DNA of 34,508 nt from LGRD01 sp031382215 (lineage in GTDB: Bacteria; Pseudomonadota; Gammaproteobacteria; Burkholderiales; Burkholderiaceae_C): NCBI GenBank assembly GCA_031382215.1, contig JANMYQ010000017.1:1-34508 (forward strand). Reading direction: 5' to 3'. The notes beneath the pieces were generated by a model that did not search any database, had not been told where the DNA came from, and saw only the letters and a list, made by a program, of their open reading frames with translations. A program made the position numbers and the translations under genes. Below, one piece after another: positions 15,761 through 23,804 of the stretch (position 1 is its first letter; each line of letters starts with the position of its first letter).

Positions 15761-15836
15761 GGTGGGCGGGCGGTGGCGAAACGGGCAATCAGTCTAGGAT
15801 CGACAATCCCGAGACCCCACCCCTGGAAACCCCCTC

Positions 15837-16916
15837 ATGAGCGAGATGCACCTGGTTCCCCTCCCGCGCCTGAATGCCGCCGTGCGGCTGGTGGTGCGCG
15901 GCTTCGGCAGCAGCGAGGCCGAAGTCGAGGCCGTGGCGAACAACCTGATCGAAGCCAACCTGACAGGGCACGACTCGCACGGCGTGGGCATGCTGCCGCG
16001 CTATGCCGAGGCTTACCTGGAAGGCGGCCTGAAACCCAACGCGCATGTGAGTACCGTGATGGATGGCGGCGCGATGCTGCGCCTGGACGGCAACGCCGGC
16101 TTCGGCCAGGTGATTGGCCACGAGGCGATGGCGCTGGGCATCGCTCGCGCGCAACAAGCCGGCAGTTGCATCGTCGCGCTCGGCAATTCGCACCACCTCG
16201 GGCGCATCGGCGCGTGGGCCGAGCAGTGCGCGGCGGCCGGGCTGGTGTCGCTGCACTTCGTCAACGTGATCTCGCGCGCCATCGTGGCGCCGCACGGTGG
16301 CAGCGACGCGCGCTTCGGCACCAACCCGTTCTGTGCCGGTGTGCCGCTGCCGGGGCGGCCCCCGGTGATCCTGGACTTTGCGACCAGCATGATCGCGCAG
16401 GGCAAGACGCGCGTGGCCCACAACAAGGGCGAGCCGGTGGCGCCGGGTTGCCTGATCGACGACCATGGCCAGGCCACGACCGACCCGCGCTACACCGTGG
16501 TGCCGCCGTTCGGGGCGCTGCTGACCTTCGGCACGCACAAGGGTTACGGCCTGGCCTTGATGTGCGAACTGCTCGGCGGGGCGCTCGCCGCCGGCATGAC
16601 GCAGCGCACCGACGACGTCTCTCAGCGCAGGGTGCTCAACGGCATGTTCAGCGTGCTGCTCGACCCGGCGAAACTGGCCGACGCAAAGCAGTTCGAGAAC
16701 GAAGCGCAGGCCTTCATCGAATGGGTCAAGGCATCGCCGCCACGCGAAGGCTTCGAGCCGGTGAGCATTGCTGGCGAGCCTGAGCGGGCCTCGCGCGCGC
16801 GTCGCACGGTCGAAGGTGTGCAGATCGACGCGACCACCTGGCAGGAGATTCTTGTGGCGGGCGACAAGCTCGGCGTTGGCGCCGCGAAGGTGCAGGCGGC
16901 GGCGGGGCTGGGTTGA
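15837..16916 (+). CDS. Ldh2-family malate/lactate-type dehydrogenase (359 aa)
   Basis: This belongs to the NAD(P)-dependent 2-hydroxyacid dehydrogenase family that includes malate, L-sulfolactate and ureidoglycolate dehydrogenases and is unrelated to classical LDH. GHDSHGV (44-50) carries the family His, and NSHHLGRIG (117-125) and GTNPFCAGVP are also diagnostic. Length is normal. The ATG at 15837 has only a weak upstream purine stretch. Expected reaction: reversible oxidation of a 2-hydroxycarboxylate with NAD(P)+. The divergent Bug receptor suggests uptake and oxidation of the same hydroxyacid. The FtsX-like permease gene begins one base after its stop, so the two are co-transcribed although functionally unrelated. 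Confidence 0.9.
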   Translation: MSEMHLVPLPRLNAAVRLVVRGFGSSEAEVEAVANNLIEANLTGHDSHGVGMLPRYAEAYLEGGLKPNAHVSTVMDGGAMLRLDGNAGFGQVIGHEAMALGIARAQQAGSCIVALGNSHHLGRIGAWAEQCAAAGLVSLHFVNVISRAIVAPHGGSDARFGTNPFCAGVPLPGRPPVILDFATSMIAQGKTRVAHNKGEPVAPGCLIDDHGQATTDPRYTVVPPFGALLTFGTHKGYGLALMCELLGGALAAGMTQRTDDVSQRRVLNGMFSVLLDPAKLADAKQFENEAQAFIEWVKASPPREGFEPVSIAGEPERASRARRTVEGVQIDATTWQEILVAGDKLGVGAAKVQAAAGLG

Positions 16917-16917
16917 G

Positions 16918-19473
16918 ATGAACGCCGTCGTGCCTCTCTCCATCAAACCCTCCATCTGGCAACTTGCCTGGCGCCAGATGGCGCGCGACTTTCGCGCCGG
17001 CGAACTGCGCCTGCTGGTGGTGGCGGTGATGCTCGCCGTGGCGGCGCTGACGGCGGTGGGCTTCTTTGCCGACCGCATCAACGGCGGCCTGGCGCGCGAC
17101 GCCAAGCAGATGCTGGGCGGCGACGCCATCGTGTCGAGCGACAAGCCGACCCCCACGCTGTTCATCGCCAAGGCGCGCGAGATGGGCCTGCGCGCTGCCA
17201 GCACCACCGGCTTTCCCAGCATGGGCCGCGCGCCCGACGACAAGGGCGGTGCCACGCGCCTGGTGGCCGTCAAGGGCGTCAGCGATGCTTACCCCTTGCG
17301 TGGCCAACTGACGCTGAACGCCGGTGCCGGAACTGCCGAAGAGAAGCTCGCCCGTGCGCCGGACAAAGGCAGCGTCTGGGTCGACCCGGCCTTGCTGAGT
17401 TCGCTGGGACTTGCCGTTGGCGACAAGCTGCTGCTGGGCGATGCGGCGCTGCAAATCAGCAAAGTCATCATGATCGAACCCGACCGCGGCACCGGCTTCA
17501 TGAGCTTTGCCCCGCGCGTGATGCTGAACGATGCCGACCTGCCGGCCACTGGCCTGATCCAGCCCGCCAGCCGTGTGACCTACCGGCTCGCGGTGGCGGC
17601 GCCGGGCAACAACGACGCGCCGGTGCGCCAATTCGTGGCGTGGGCCGAGGCGCAGGCCAAGAGTGGCGCGGTGCGCGGCGTCAGCGTCGAGTCGCTCGCC
17701 AGCGGCCGGCCCGAGATGCGCCAGACCCTGGACCGGGCAGAAAAATTCCTCAACCTTGTGGCCTTGCTGGCCGCGCTGCTGGCGGCGGTGGCGGTGGGCA
17801 TCGCGTCGCGCGACTTCGCCGGCCGGCACCTCGACGACTGCGCGATGCTGCGCGTGCTCGGTGCCTCACAGCGCAGCATCGCGCTGCAGTACCTGGTCGA
17901 GTTCGCTGTCGTCGGCCTGCTGGCGAGCCTGGCCGGCGTGTTGCTCGGCTTCATCGTGCACTACGTGTTCGTGTGGTTGTTCGCCGGGCTGGTGGCGGCG
18001 CAGTTGCCTGCCGCCAGTTTGTGGCCGGCGCTGTTCGGCGTGGGCGTGGGGTTTACCTTGCTGATGGGCTTCGGGTTGCCGCCGGTGCTGCAACTGGCCC
18101 AGGTGCCGCCGCTGCGGGTGATCCGGCGCGATGTGGGGGCGCTCAAACCCGCTTCGATCGCGGTGCTCGCCGCCGGTGCGCTCGGCTTCGTTGCGCTGCT
18201 GCTGGCGGTGGCCAGCGACATCAAACTCGGGCTCATCGCGGTCGGCGGTTTTGCCGCCGCCGTGGCGCTGTTCGCGTTGTTGTCGTGGGGCGCGGTGCTG
18301 CTGCTGCGCCGCCTGGTGCCCGAGGCGAATGCGCCGCGCTGGCTGGTGTTGGCGACGCGCCAGATCGCAGCGCGGCCGGCCTTTGCGGTGCTGCAGGTAT
18401 CGGCCCTGAGCGTCGGCTTGCTGGCGCTGGTGCTGCTGGTATTGCTGCGCACCGACCTGATCAGCAGCTGGCGCCAGGCCACGCCGCCGGACGCACCGAA
18501 CCGCTTCGTCATCAACGTGCAGCCCGACCAGGGCGATGCGTTCCGCCAGCGTCTGGCAGAAGCGGGCGTGAAGCAGTACGACTGGTTCCCGATGATGCGC
18601 GGCCGGCTGGTCGCGATCAACGACAAGCCGGTGAAGGCCGACGACATGACCGAGGAACGCGCCAAGCGACTGGTCGAGCGTGAGTTCAACCTGAGCCACG
18701 CGGCCGACATGCCGCCGCACAACACGCTCGTCGGTGGGACTTGGAAGGCCGATGAGGAAGGTGCGCTGAGCGTGGAAGAAGGCCTGGCGCAGACCCTGGG
18801 CCTCAAGCTCGGGGACACCCTGCGCTTCGACATGGGCGGCGTCAGCAGCGAAGGCCGCATCACCAGCCTGCGCAAGGTCGACTGGAGCTCGATGCGCGTC
18901 AACTTCTTCGTGATGTTCCCGACCGCCAAGATGGCCGACGTGCCGCTGAGCTACATCGCCGCGTTTCGCGCGCCGCCGCAGGCCGGCTTCGACAATGCCT
19001 TGAGCAAGGAATTCCCCAACATCACCAACATCGATGTGTCGATCTCGATCGCGCAGATCCAACGTGTGCTCGACCAGGTGATCCGCGCGGTCGAGTTCCT
19101 GTTCGGCTTCACGCTCGCCGCCGGTCTGGTGGTGCTGTTCGCTGCCGTCACCGCCACGCGCGAGGCGCGCGCGCGTGAGTTCGCGGTGATGCGCGCGTTG
19201 GGCGCGAGCGGCAAGCTGCTCGCGCAGGTGCAGCGCGCCGAACTGCTTGGCGTGGGTGCGTTGGCCGGCGTGCTGGCGTCGATCGCCGCGGTGGCCGTGG
19301 GCTGGGCGCTGGCGCGTTACGTGTTCGAGTTCAGCTGGAACGCATCACCCTGGGTGCCGCTGGCCGGCGGCGTGACCGGTGCGCTGCTGGCCTTGGCCGC
19401 AGGCTGGTGGGGCCTGCGCGAGGTGCTGCGGCGGCCGGTGGTGGAGACGCTCAGGAGTGCGGCGCAGGAGTGA
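16918..19473 (+). CDS. FtsX-like ABC transporter permease, YbbP type (851 aa)
   Basis: A large permease with an N-terminal membrane helix (LRLLVVAVMLAVAALTAVGFFADRI, ~30-55), a MacB-like extracytoplasmic domain, then three clustered helices around 275-400, further helices to ~540, a second periplasmic domain and a C-terminal FtsX block (~720-840) containing EARAREFAVMRALGASG. This matches the double-FtsX YbbP architecture. Such permeases normally pair with a YbbA-type ATPase and handle lipids or lipoproteins without being classical pumps. No ATPase or TesA gene lies next to it here. The ATG follows the dehydrogenase stop after one base. Full length and intact; partner unknown. Confidence 0.9.
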   Translation: MNAVVPLSIKPSIWQLAWRQMARDFRAGELRLLVVAVMLAVAALTAVGFFADRINGGLARDAKQMLGGDAIVSSDKPTPTLFIAKAREMGLRAASTTGFPSMGRAPDDKGGATRLVAVKGVSDAYPLRGQLTLNAGAGTAEEKLARAPDKGSVWVDPALLSSLGLAVGDKLLLGDAALQISKVIMIEPDRGTGFMSFAPRVMLNDADLPATGLIQPASRVTYRLAVAAPGNNDAPVRQFVAWAEAQAKSGAVRGVSVESLASGRPEMRQTLDRAEKFLNLVALLAALLAAVAVGIASRDFAGRHLDDCAMLRVLGASQRSIALQYLVEFAVVGLLASLAGVLLGFIVHYVFVWLFAGLVAAQLPAASLWPALFGVGVGFTLLMGFGLPPVLQLAQVPPLRVIRRDVGALKPASIAVLAAGALGFVALLLAVASDIKLGLIAVGGFAAAVALFALLSWGAVLLLRRLVPEANAPRWLVLATRQIAARPAFAVLQVSALSVGLLALVLLVLLRTDLISSWRQATPPDAPNRFVINVQPDQGDAFRQRLAEAGVKQYDWFPMMRGRLVAINDKPVKADDMTEERAKRLVEREFNLSHAADMPPHNTLVGGTWKADEEGALSVEEGLAQTLGLKLGDTLRFDMGGVSSEGRITSLRKVDWSSMRVNFFVMFPTAKMADVPLSYIAAFRAPPQAGFDNALSKEFPNITNIDVSISIAQIQRVLDQVIRAVEFLFGFTLAAGLVVLFAAVTATREARAREFAVMRALGASGKLLAQVQRAELLGVGALAGVLASIAAVAVGWALARYVFEFSWNASPWVPLAGGVTGALLALAAGWWGLREVLRRPVVETLRSAAQE

Positions 19474-19668
19474 ATGTGCTTGCCGTCCGACGCGACAACA
19501 TTGTGCGGCGCAAAGGTGCTGAAGTCTCTGCACGAGCATCCGGTTTCGGAAGTCGACGCAGCGTGGGAGGCCGAAATTGAACGCCGACTTGCCGAATGCG
19601 ATCGCGGCGAGGTTCGGGCCATCGACGCAGAGGAAGTCTTCGCCAGGGCGCGCAGCATCGCGCGGTGA
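19474..19668 (+). pseudogene. Truncated addiction-module antitoxin-like fragment
   Basis: From about 19516 the frame reads VLKSLHEHPVSEVDAAWEAEIERRLAECDRGEVRAID. This is the C-terminal two-thirds of the small addiction-module component family (usual form AAWxxEIERRxxEIDAGxVxxIPWEEV). The N-terminal part (~20-25 residues before the LxSL motif) is missing: the frame instead begins right after the permease stop with residues that look fortuitous. The IPWEEV motif is degraded to IDAEEV. Its TGA overlaps the GTG of the following toxin-like frame (GTGA), the arrangement of an intact pair. Probably a decayed module. Confidence 0.6.
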
Positions 19669-19910
19669 TCGCGCCGCGTTTCCTGCCGGCAGCGGAGGGC
19701 ATCAGATTTCAGCAGGCGGTGATGGTTGCCGTCACCAAGGCAGTGGCCAACCCTGGTGGAGGGGTAGCTTCTCCGAAAGGAACACGCAGTCGTCTCGTGA
19801 AGGGCTTTCCCTTCAATGTCTTCCATAGATCAAGCAGCGACGACCTGCTCGTCGTTGCGGTCGCACCGCACAGAAGACGCCCGCAATATTGGGCGAGTCG
19901 CGTCGAATGA
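19665..19910 (+). pseudogene. RelE/ParE-type toxin remnant (81 aa, probable internal deletion)
   Basis: Starting at GTG 19665, the C-terminal part GTRSRLVKGFPFNVFHR ... LLVVAVAPHRRRPQYW is a clear RelE/ParE-superfamily ending (usually RRFPYxVxYR ... VxAVAHxxRxPxYW). The N-terminal part is too short: after VIAPRFLPAAEG the usual helix around AxxYYExxxPGLG is absent and the frame jumps to RFQQAV, so about 15 residues seem deleted. With its antitoxin also truncated, the pair is probably inactive. Base composition is slightly less G/C-rich than the surroundings, which fits acquired DNA. Confidence 0.6.
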
Positions 19911-19938
19911 GCCCCTCGGGCTCAGAACAGACCGCTCC

Positions 19939-20370
19939 TCACCGCGTCGCCCTTCGTCGCACGCACTCGATGTAGCGCTCGCCATCCGGCGGCAGGCCGC
20001 TGCGCTGACTCTGCCAGATCATCTCGCCTAGGCATTCCATCACCTCGTGTTGCGCATCGTGCGCCGAACCCAGGCGTGCGCTCAACAATTCGTAAGCCTG
20101 CTTGATGCCGATCGGCTGGTCGATGCTGACCTGCTCGCTGATCGACAGGTGCATCGACAGGTGCAGAAACGGGTTGGTGCGGCCGGCGTCCACGGCGTAG
20201 ACGGCGGCCAGCGCGGCGTCGGGGTCGGACAGGTCGGCCTGGTACTCGGGGTGCTCGGCAATCCAGTCGGCTGCCACTGCTTCGAGCGGGGTGAGCGGTG
20301 AGCCTTCGAACTGCTTGCGGTAGGCGTCGCAGAAGAAAAGCCTTACGTCGTTTTGTGTCGGGCTGAACAT
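19939..20370 (-). CDS. DUF1841 family protein (143 aa)
   Basis: MFSPTQNDVRLFFCDAYRK, SPLTPLEAVAADWIAEHPEY, GRTNPFLHLSMHLSISEQVSIDQP and HDAQHEVMECLGEMIWQSQR are the conserved blocks of this betaproteobacterial/gammaproteobacterial family of unknown function. The ATG at 20370 is preferred over one eight codons upstream because MF(S/N)P is the usual start. Soluble, with no signal or membrane segment. The repeated His/Asn-Pro pattern suggests a metal- or nucleotide-binding fold, but nothing is established. It is divergent from the RutE-like gene with a 97-bp gap. Confidence 0.92.
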   Translation of the reverse strand: MFSPTQNDVRLFFCDAYRKQFEGSPLTPLEAVAADWIAEHPEYQADLSDPDAALAAVYAVDAGRTNPFLHLSMHLSISEQVSIDQPIGIKQAYELLSARLGSAHDAQHEVMECLGEMIWQSQRSGLPPDGERYIECVRRRATR

Positions 20371-20467
20371 CGGACAATTGTGCGCTGTCGTCAAATTTTC
20401 TCATCGTCAGTGGCATTGCCGACGAGACAGACTCTGAGCACCCTGCCAACCTTGCTACTGGAGCTTC

Positions 20468-21043
20468 ATGAACATCACCACCGAACAGATCTTCGACGAC
20501 GCGCGCACCCACAACGGCTTCAGCGCGCAGCCCGTGCCCGAAGCCACCCTGCGCCAACTCTACGAGCTGATGAAGTGGGGCCCGACCTCGGCCAACTGCA
20601 GCCCGGCGCGCATCGTCTTCGTCAACACGCCGGCGGCCAAGGAACGGCTGCTGGCGTGCATGGGCCCGGGCAACCTCGACAAAACGCGCGCGGCGCCGGT
20701 CACCGCCATCATCGGCATGGACATGGAGTTCTACGAGAAGCTGCCCAAGCTGTTCCCGCACGCCGATGCCAAGGCCTGGTTCGCCGGCAAGCCAGAGTTC
20801 ATCGCCACCTCGGCAATGCGCAACTCGAGCCTGCAGGGCGGCTACTTCATCATCGCGGCACGTTCGCTGGGGCTCGACTGCGGGCCGATGAGCGGCTTCG
20901 ACAATGCCAAGGTCGATGCCGAGTTCTTTGCCGGCACGGCCGTCAAGTCCAACTTCGTCTGCAACCTGGGCCATGGCGACCCGAGCAAGCTGTTCGCGCG
21001 CAGCCCGCGCCTGAGCTTTGAAGAAGCCTGCAAGATCCTTTGA
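20468..21043 (+). CDS. Malonic semialdehyde reductase / RutE-like nitroreductase-family protein (191 aa)
   Basis: A small FMN-dependent nitroreductase-family protein. FDDARTHNGF near the start, LYELMKWGPTSANCSPARIVFV, RNSSLQGGYFIIAARSLGLDCGPMSGFD and the C-terminal RSPRLSFEEAC are the RutE/HadB branch signature. Relatives reduce malonic semialdehyde to 3-hydroxypropionate in pyrimidine degradation. The other rut genes are absent here, so the enzyme more likely acts as a general semialdehyde or nitro-compound reductase. Its TGA overlaps the TTG start of the TauE/SafE gene, so the two are probably translated together. Confidence 0.9.
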   Translation: MNITTEQIFDDARTHNGFSAQPVPEATLRQLYELMKWGPTSANCSPARIVFVNTPAAKERLLACMGPGNLDKTRAAPVTAIIGMDMEFYEKLPKLFPHADAKAWFAGKPEFIATSAMRNSSLQGGYFIIAARSLGLDCGPMSGFDNAKVDAEFFAGTAVKSNFVCNLGHGDPSKLFARSPRLSFEEACKIL

Positions 21044-21807
21044 GCCCCGCCCCCAACCTGCACCTGATAGCCGACCCGTGGTTCTATGCCGCCGCGGTGC
21101 CGGCGGTGTTGCTGATGGGGGTGTCCAAGAGCGGTTTCGCGTCGGGCTTCGGCTCGCTGGCCACGCCAATCATGGCGCTGAGCATTCCGGTGCCGCAGGC
21201 GGCAGCGATCATGCTGCCTCTGCTGTTCATCATGGACGCAATGGGCTTGAAGCTGCTGTTCATGCAGCGCGACAGGGAACTGATCCGGCTGCTGCTGCCG
21301 GCCGGGTTGCTGGGCACGGTGCTGGGCACGCTGCTGTTCGGCGTGCTGTCGTCCAAGACCGTGGCTGCGGTGGTGGGCGTGCTGACCCTGCTGTTCCTGG
21401 CCCAGCGGCTGCTGTTCCCGCCGCGGCCCGATTCGGCACCGCCGCCGCGCTGGCTCGGCTTCACGCTCGGCGTGGCGTCGGGCTTCACGAGTTTTGTCTC
21501 GCATGCCGGCAGCCCGCCGATCAGCGCCTACGTGCTGCCGCTGCGGCTGGCGCCGCTGACCTTCAGCGCGACGATGGCGACCTTCTTTGCCGTCATCAAC
21601 CTGTCCAAGTGGGGGCCGTATGCGTGGCTCGGGTTGATCGACTGGCGCAACATGGCCACCGCGCTGGTGCTGGTGCCGCTGGCGCCGGTCGGCGTGTGGC
21701 TGGGCGTCAAGCTCACGCCCTACGTGCGGCCCGACGTGTTCTACAAGATCGCCTACTGCGGCATGTTCCTGACCGGCGTGAAGCTGCTGTGGGACGGGCT
21801 GCGCTGA
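21040..21807 (+). CDS. TauE/SafE-family sulfite/organic anion exporter (255 aa)
   Basis: Eight or so membrane segments are visible, with the two family motifs MGVSKSGFASGFGSLATPIMAL and ASGFTSFVSHAGSPPISAY in pseudo-symmetric halves. Family members export sulfite, sulfoacetate or other small anions across the inner membrane. The only start giving a full N-terminus is TTG at 21040, overlapping the preceding stop (TTGA); the first internal ATG would remove the first helix. Its coupling to a RutE-like reductase is not a standard pair, so the substrate is uncertain. Confidence 0.9.
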   Translation: MSPAPNLHLIADPWFYAAAVPAVLLMGVSKSGFASGFGSLATPIMALSIPVPQAAAIMLPLLFIMDAMGLKLLFMQRDRELIRLLLPAGLLGTVLGTLLFGVLSSKTVAAVVGVLTLLFLAQRLLFPPRPDSAPPPRWLGFTLGVASGFTSFVSHAGSPPISAYVLPLRLAPLTFSATMATFFAVINLSKWGPYAWLGLIDWRNMATALVLVPLAPVGVWLGVKLTPYVRPDVFYKIAYCGMFLTGVKLLWDGLR

Positions 21808-21846
21808 GTCACGTGTCGAACGGAGCGTGAGCGTGAGCGTGACAGT

Positions 21847-22515
21847 TCAGCGCGGCTTGGCAACGTAGGGCTCCACCCGCACCGCGTCCATGCGGTAGCC
21901 GCTGGTGCCCATGTTGGTGTCGCTGCGCAGCAGCTTCAGCGTGCCGCTGATCCATACCGTGTCCATCGAACGAAAGCCCTTGGGCGGCTGCTGCGGCTTC
22001 ACGTGCACGACCTGGTTCGACGGCGGCGGCGGCGTGTGGATGCAGGCACCGAAGTAAGGCACCAGCAGAAACTCGCTCATGCCGGCCTTGCCGTCTTCGA
22101 GCGGCACCAGGTAGCCGGGCAGGCGCACGGCTTGGCCGTCGATGGCGTTGTTGCCGGGCGCGTTGTCCCAGGCCTCGCGCATGCGCTTGAGCAGGTCGTT
22201 CGCGCGCGGGTCGGCGTCGGACAGGCCGCCCAGGCTCATGCCCTTGAACTCCTTCATCGGGTCCCAGTCCTTGGGCACTAGCTCGTCCCAGGTAATTTCG
22301 CGAAAGCTTGCATCGCCGGGCTGCGTCGCCACGGGCTTGACGGCCTTGGCATCGGGCGCCGGGCGGGGGGCGATGGGTGAGGTCAGCACCGGCGTTTCCG
22401 GCGTGTTCGGCGTGTTCGGTGCAAGGGGCTTGGCGGTCTGCGCTTGCAGCCCGCCGGCAAAGGCGGCGCCCATGGCGGCCAGCAGCAGGAGCGTTCGTGT
22501 GGATCGAGGTGTCAT
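21847..22515 (-). CDS. DUF3299 exported protein (222 aa)
   Basis: A signal peptide (LLLLAAMGAAFAGGLQAQ) is followed by a Pro/Thr-rich linker (~27-65) and the DUF3299 core: ITWDELVPKDWDP, VRLPGYLVPLEDGKAGMSEFLLVPYFGACIHTPPPP and VWISGTLKL. It is the last gene of the DUF2796-ATPase-permease-DUF3299 set, two bases behind the permease. In Vibrio cholerae a similar Zur-regulated set (Zrg) is linked to zinc acquisition; this assignment is from memory of that locus. The CIHTPPPP loop is the most conserved part and could bind metal. The start is not strongly supported by a Shine-Dalgarno, but the signal peptide fixes it to within a few codons. Confidence 0.88.
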   Translation of the reverse strand: MTPRSTRTLLLLAAMGAAFAGGLQAQTAKPLAPNTPNTPETPVLTSPIAPRPAPDAKAVKPVATQPGDASFREITWDELVPKDWDPMKEFKGMSLGGLSDADPRANDLLKRMREAWDNAPGNNAIDGQAVRLPGYLVPLEDGKAGMSEFLLVPYFGACIHTPPPPSNQVVHVKPQQPPKGFRSMDTVWISGTLKLLRSDTNMGTSGYRMDAVRVEPYVAKPR

Positions 22516-22517
22516 GT

Positions 22518-23804
22518 TCAGGTTCTCGGTGAGAGTCCATCTGCCAGCGACATGCGGTAGGCCTGCACGCCGGGCACCAGGCTGGCCAGCCAGCCGGCCA
22601 GCACGATGGCCGCCAGCAGCATCCACTGTGACCCGGTAGGCGCCGAAAGTTTCAGGCCGATGCCGAACTGCGACTGTACCCACGGCCCGGCGGCCAGCAC
22701 CAGCACCACCGTCAGCACGGTGCCGAGTGCCACGCCCAGCAAGGTGACCAGGCCGCCCTCACAGGCCAAAAGCCACAGCACGTGGCGCGGCCCGGCGCCC
22801 ACCGCGCGCAGCACCGCCAGTTCGCGGCGGCGTTCGTTCAGCCCGGCCAGCACCACCGCCACCAGCCCGGCCAGGCTGACCAGCGCGACCAGCGCCGACA
22901 TGCCCAGCAGCGCCTTCTCGCCCACGCCCACGACGTCCCACAGTTCATCGAGGGCCACGCCGGGCAACACCGCCATCAGCGCTTCGCCTTCGTACTCGGC
23001 GACGAAACGCTGCACGTTGAAGACCGCGGCGCGCGTCTTCAGGCCCACCAGCGCGGCGGTCACCTGCTTGGGCGCGAGGTCGAACTTGCGCGCCTGTTCG
23101 GCTGCGATGTTCAGCCCGGGCATCGGTGCACCACCGGCCCAGTTCAGGTGGATCGCCTCGATCGCCTGCAGGCTCACGTGCACCGTGCGGTCCACCGGCG
23201 TGCCGGTGCGCGCCAGGATGCCGGTGACGGTGAAGGGTTTGTCGGCATGCTCGGCGCCGGGGAGTGCAGCAGAGACGGCGCCCGCGCCATGGCTCAGCGT
23301 GATGCGCTGGCCGATGCGGTAGCCCAGCGCGCGCGCCACCTCGGCACCGAGCACCGCCTCGTACAGGCCGTCCAGGTCGCCGCCAAAAGCACGCCCCTGC
23401 GCCAGCACCAGCGGCTCGCGGTCGCCATAGAGAAAGCGCGAGAAGTAGTCCGGCGTCGTGCCCAGCACCGGGAAGCCGCGGTGCGAGTCGCCCAGCGACA
23501 GCGGCACCACCCACGCCACCGCGCGGTGCCGGGCCAGCGCCTCCAGGCTGCTGGTGCGGATGTTGTTGGTGGCGCCGCCGACGCGGAACACCGCGTACAG
23601 CATCAACGGCACCGAGCCGGTTCGCGCGCCGACGATCAGGTCGGTGCCGCTGACGGACTGCGAGAAACTCTCGCGCACGTCGGTGCGCATGCGCTCCAGG
23701 CTCAGCAGCAGCAGGGTGGCCAGCGCGATGGACAACAGCACCAGCACCAAGGTGCCGCGCCGGTTCCAGGCGCTGCGGGCGGCCAGGCCGAGCAGGGCTT
23801 TCAT
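22518..23804 (-). CDS. MacB/FtsX-type ABC transporter permease of the zinc-linked set (428 aa)
   Basis: An N-terminal helix (TLVLVLLSIALATLLLLSL) is followed by a periplasmic MacB-like domain (~40-280) and three C-terminal helices with the FtsX motif RRRELAVLRAVGAGPRHVLWLLACEGG. The ATG at 23804 overlaps the ATPase stop (ATGA), so ATPase and permease are produced together. FtsX-type permeases usually work by mechanotransmission on periplasmic proteins rather than by importing solutes. The partner here could be the DUF2796 and/or DUF3299 protein, which are in the same operon. Confidence 0.92.
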   Translation of the reverse strand: MKALLGLAARSAWNRRGTLVLVLLSIALATLLLLSLERMRTDVRESFSQSVSGTDLIVGARTGSVPLMLYAVFRVGGATNNIRTSSLEALARHRAVAWVVPLSLGDSHRGFPVLGTTPDYFSRFLYGDREPLVLAQGRAFGGDLDGLYEAVLGAEVARALGYRIGQRITLSHGAGAVSAALPGAEHADKPFTVTGILARTGTPVDRTVHVSLQAIEAIHLNWAGGAPMPGLNIAAEQARKFDLAPKQVTAALVGLKTRAAVFNVQRFVAEYEGEALMAVLPGVALDELWDVVGVGEKALLGMSALVALVSLAGLVAVVLAGLNERRRELAVLRAVGAGPRHVLWLLACEGGLVTLLGVALGTVLTVVLVLAAGPWVQSQFGIGLKLSAPTGSQWMLLAAIVLAGWLASLVPGVQAYRMSLADGLSPRT

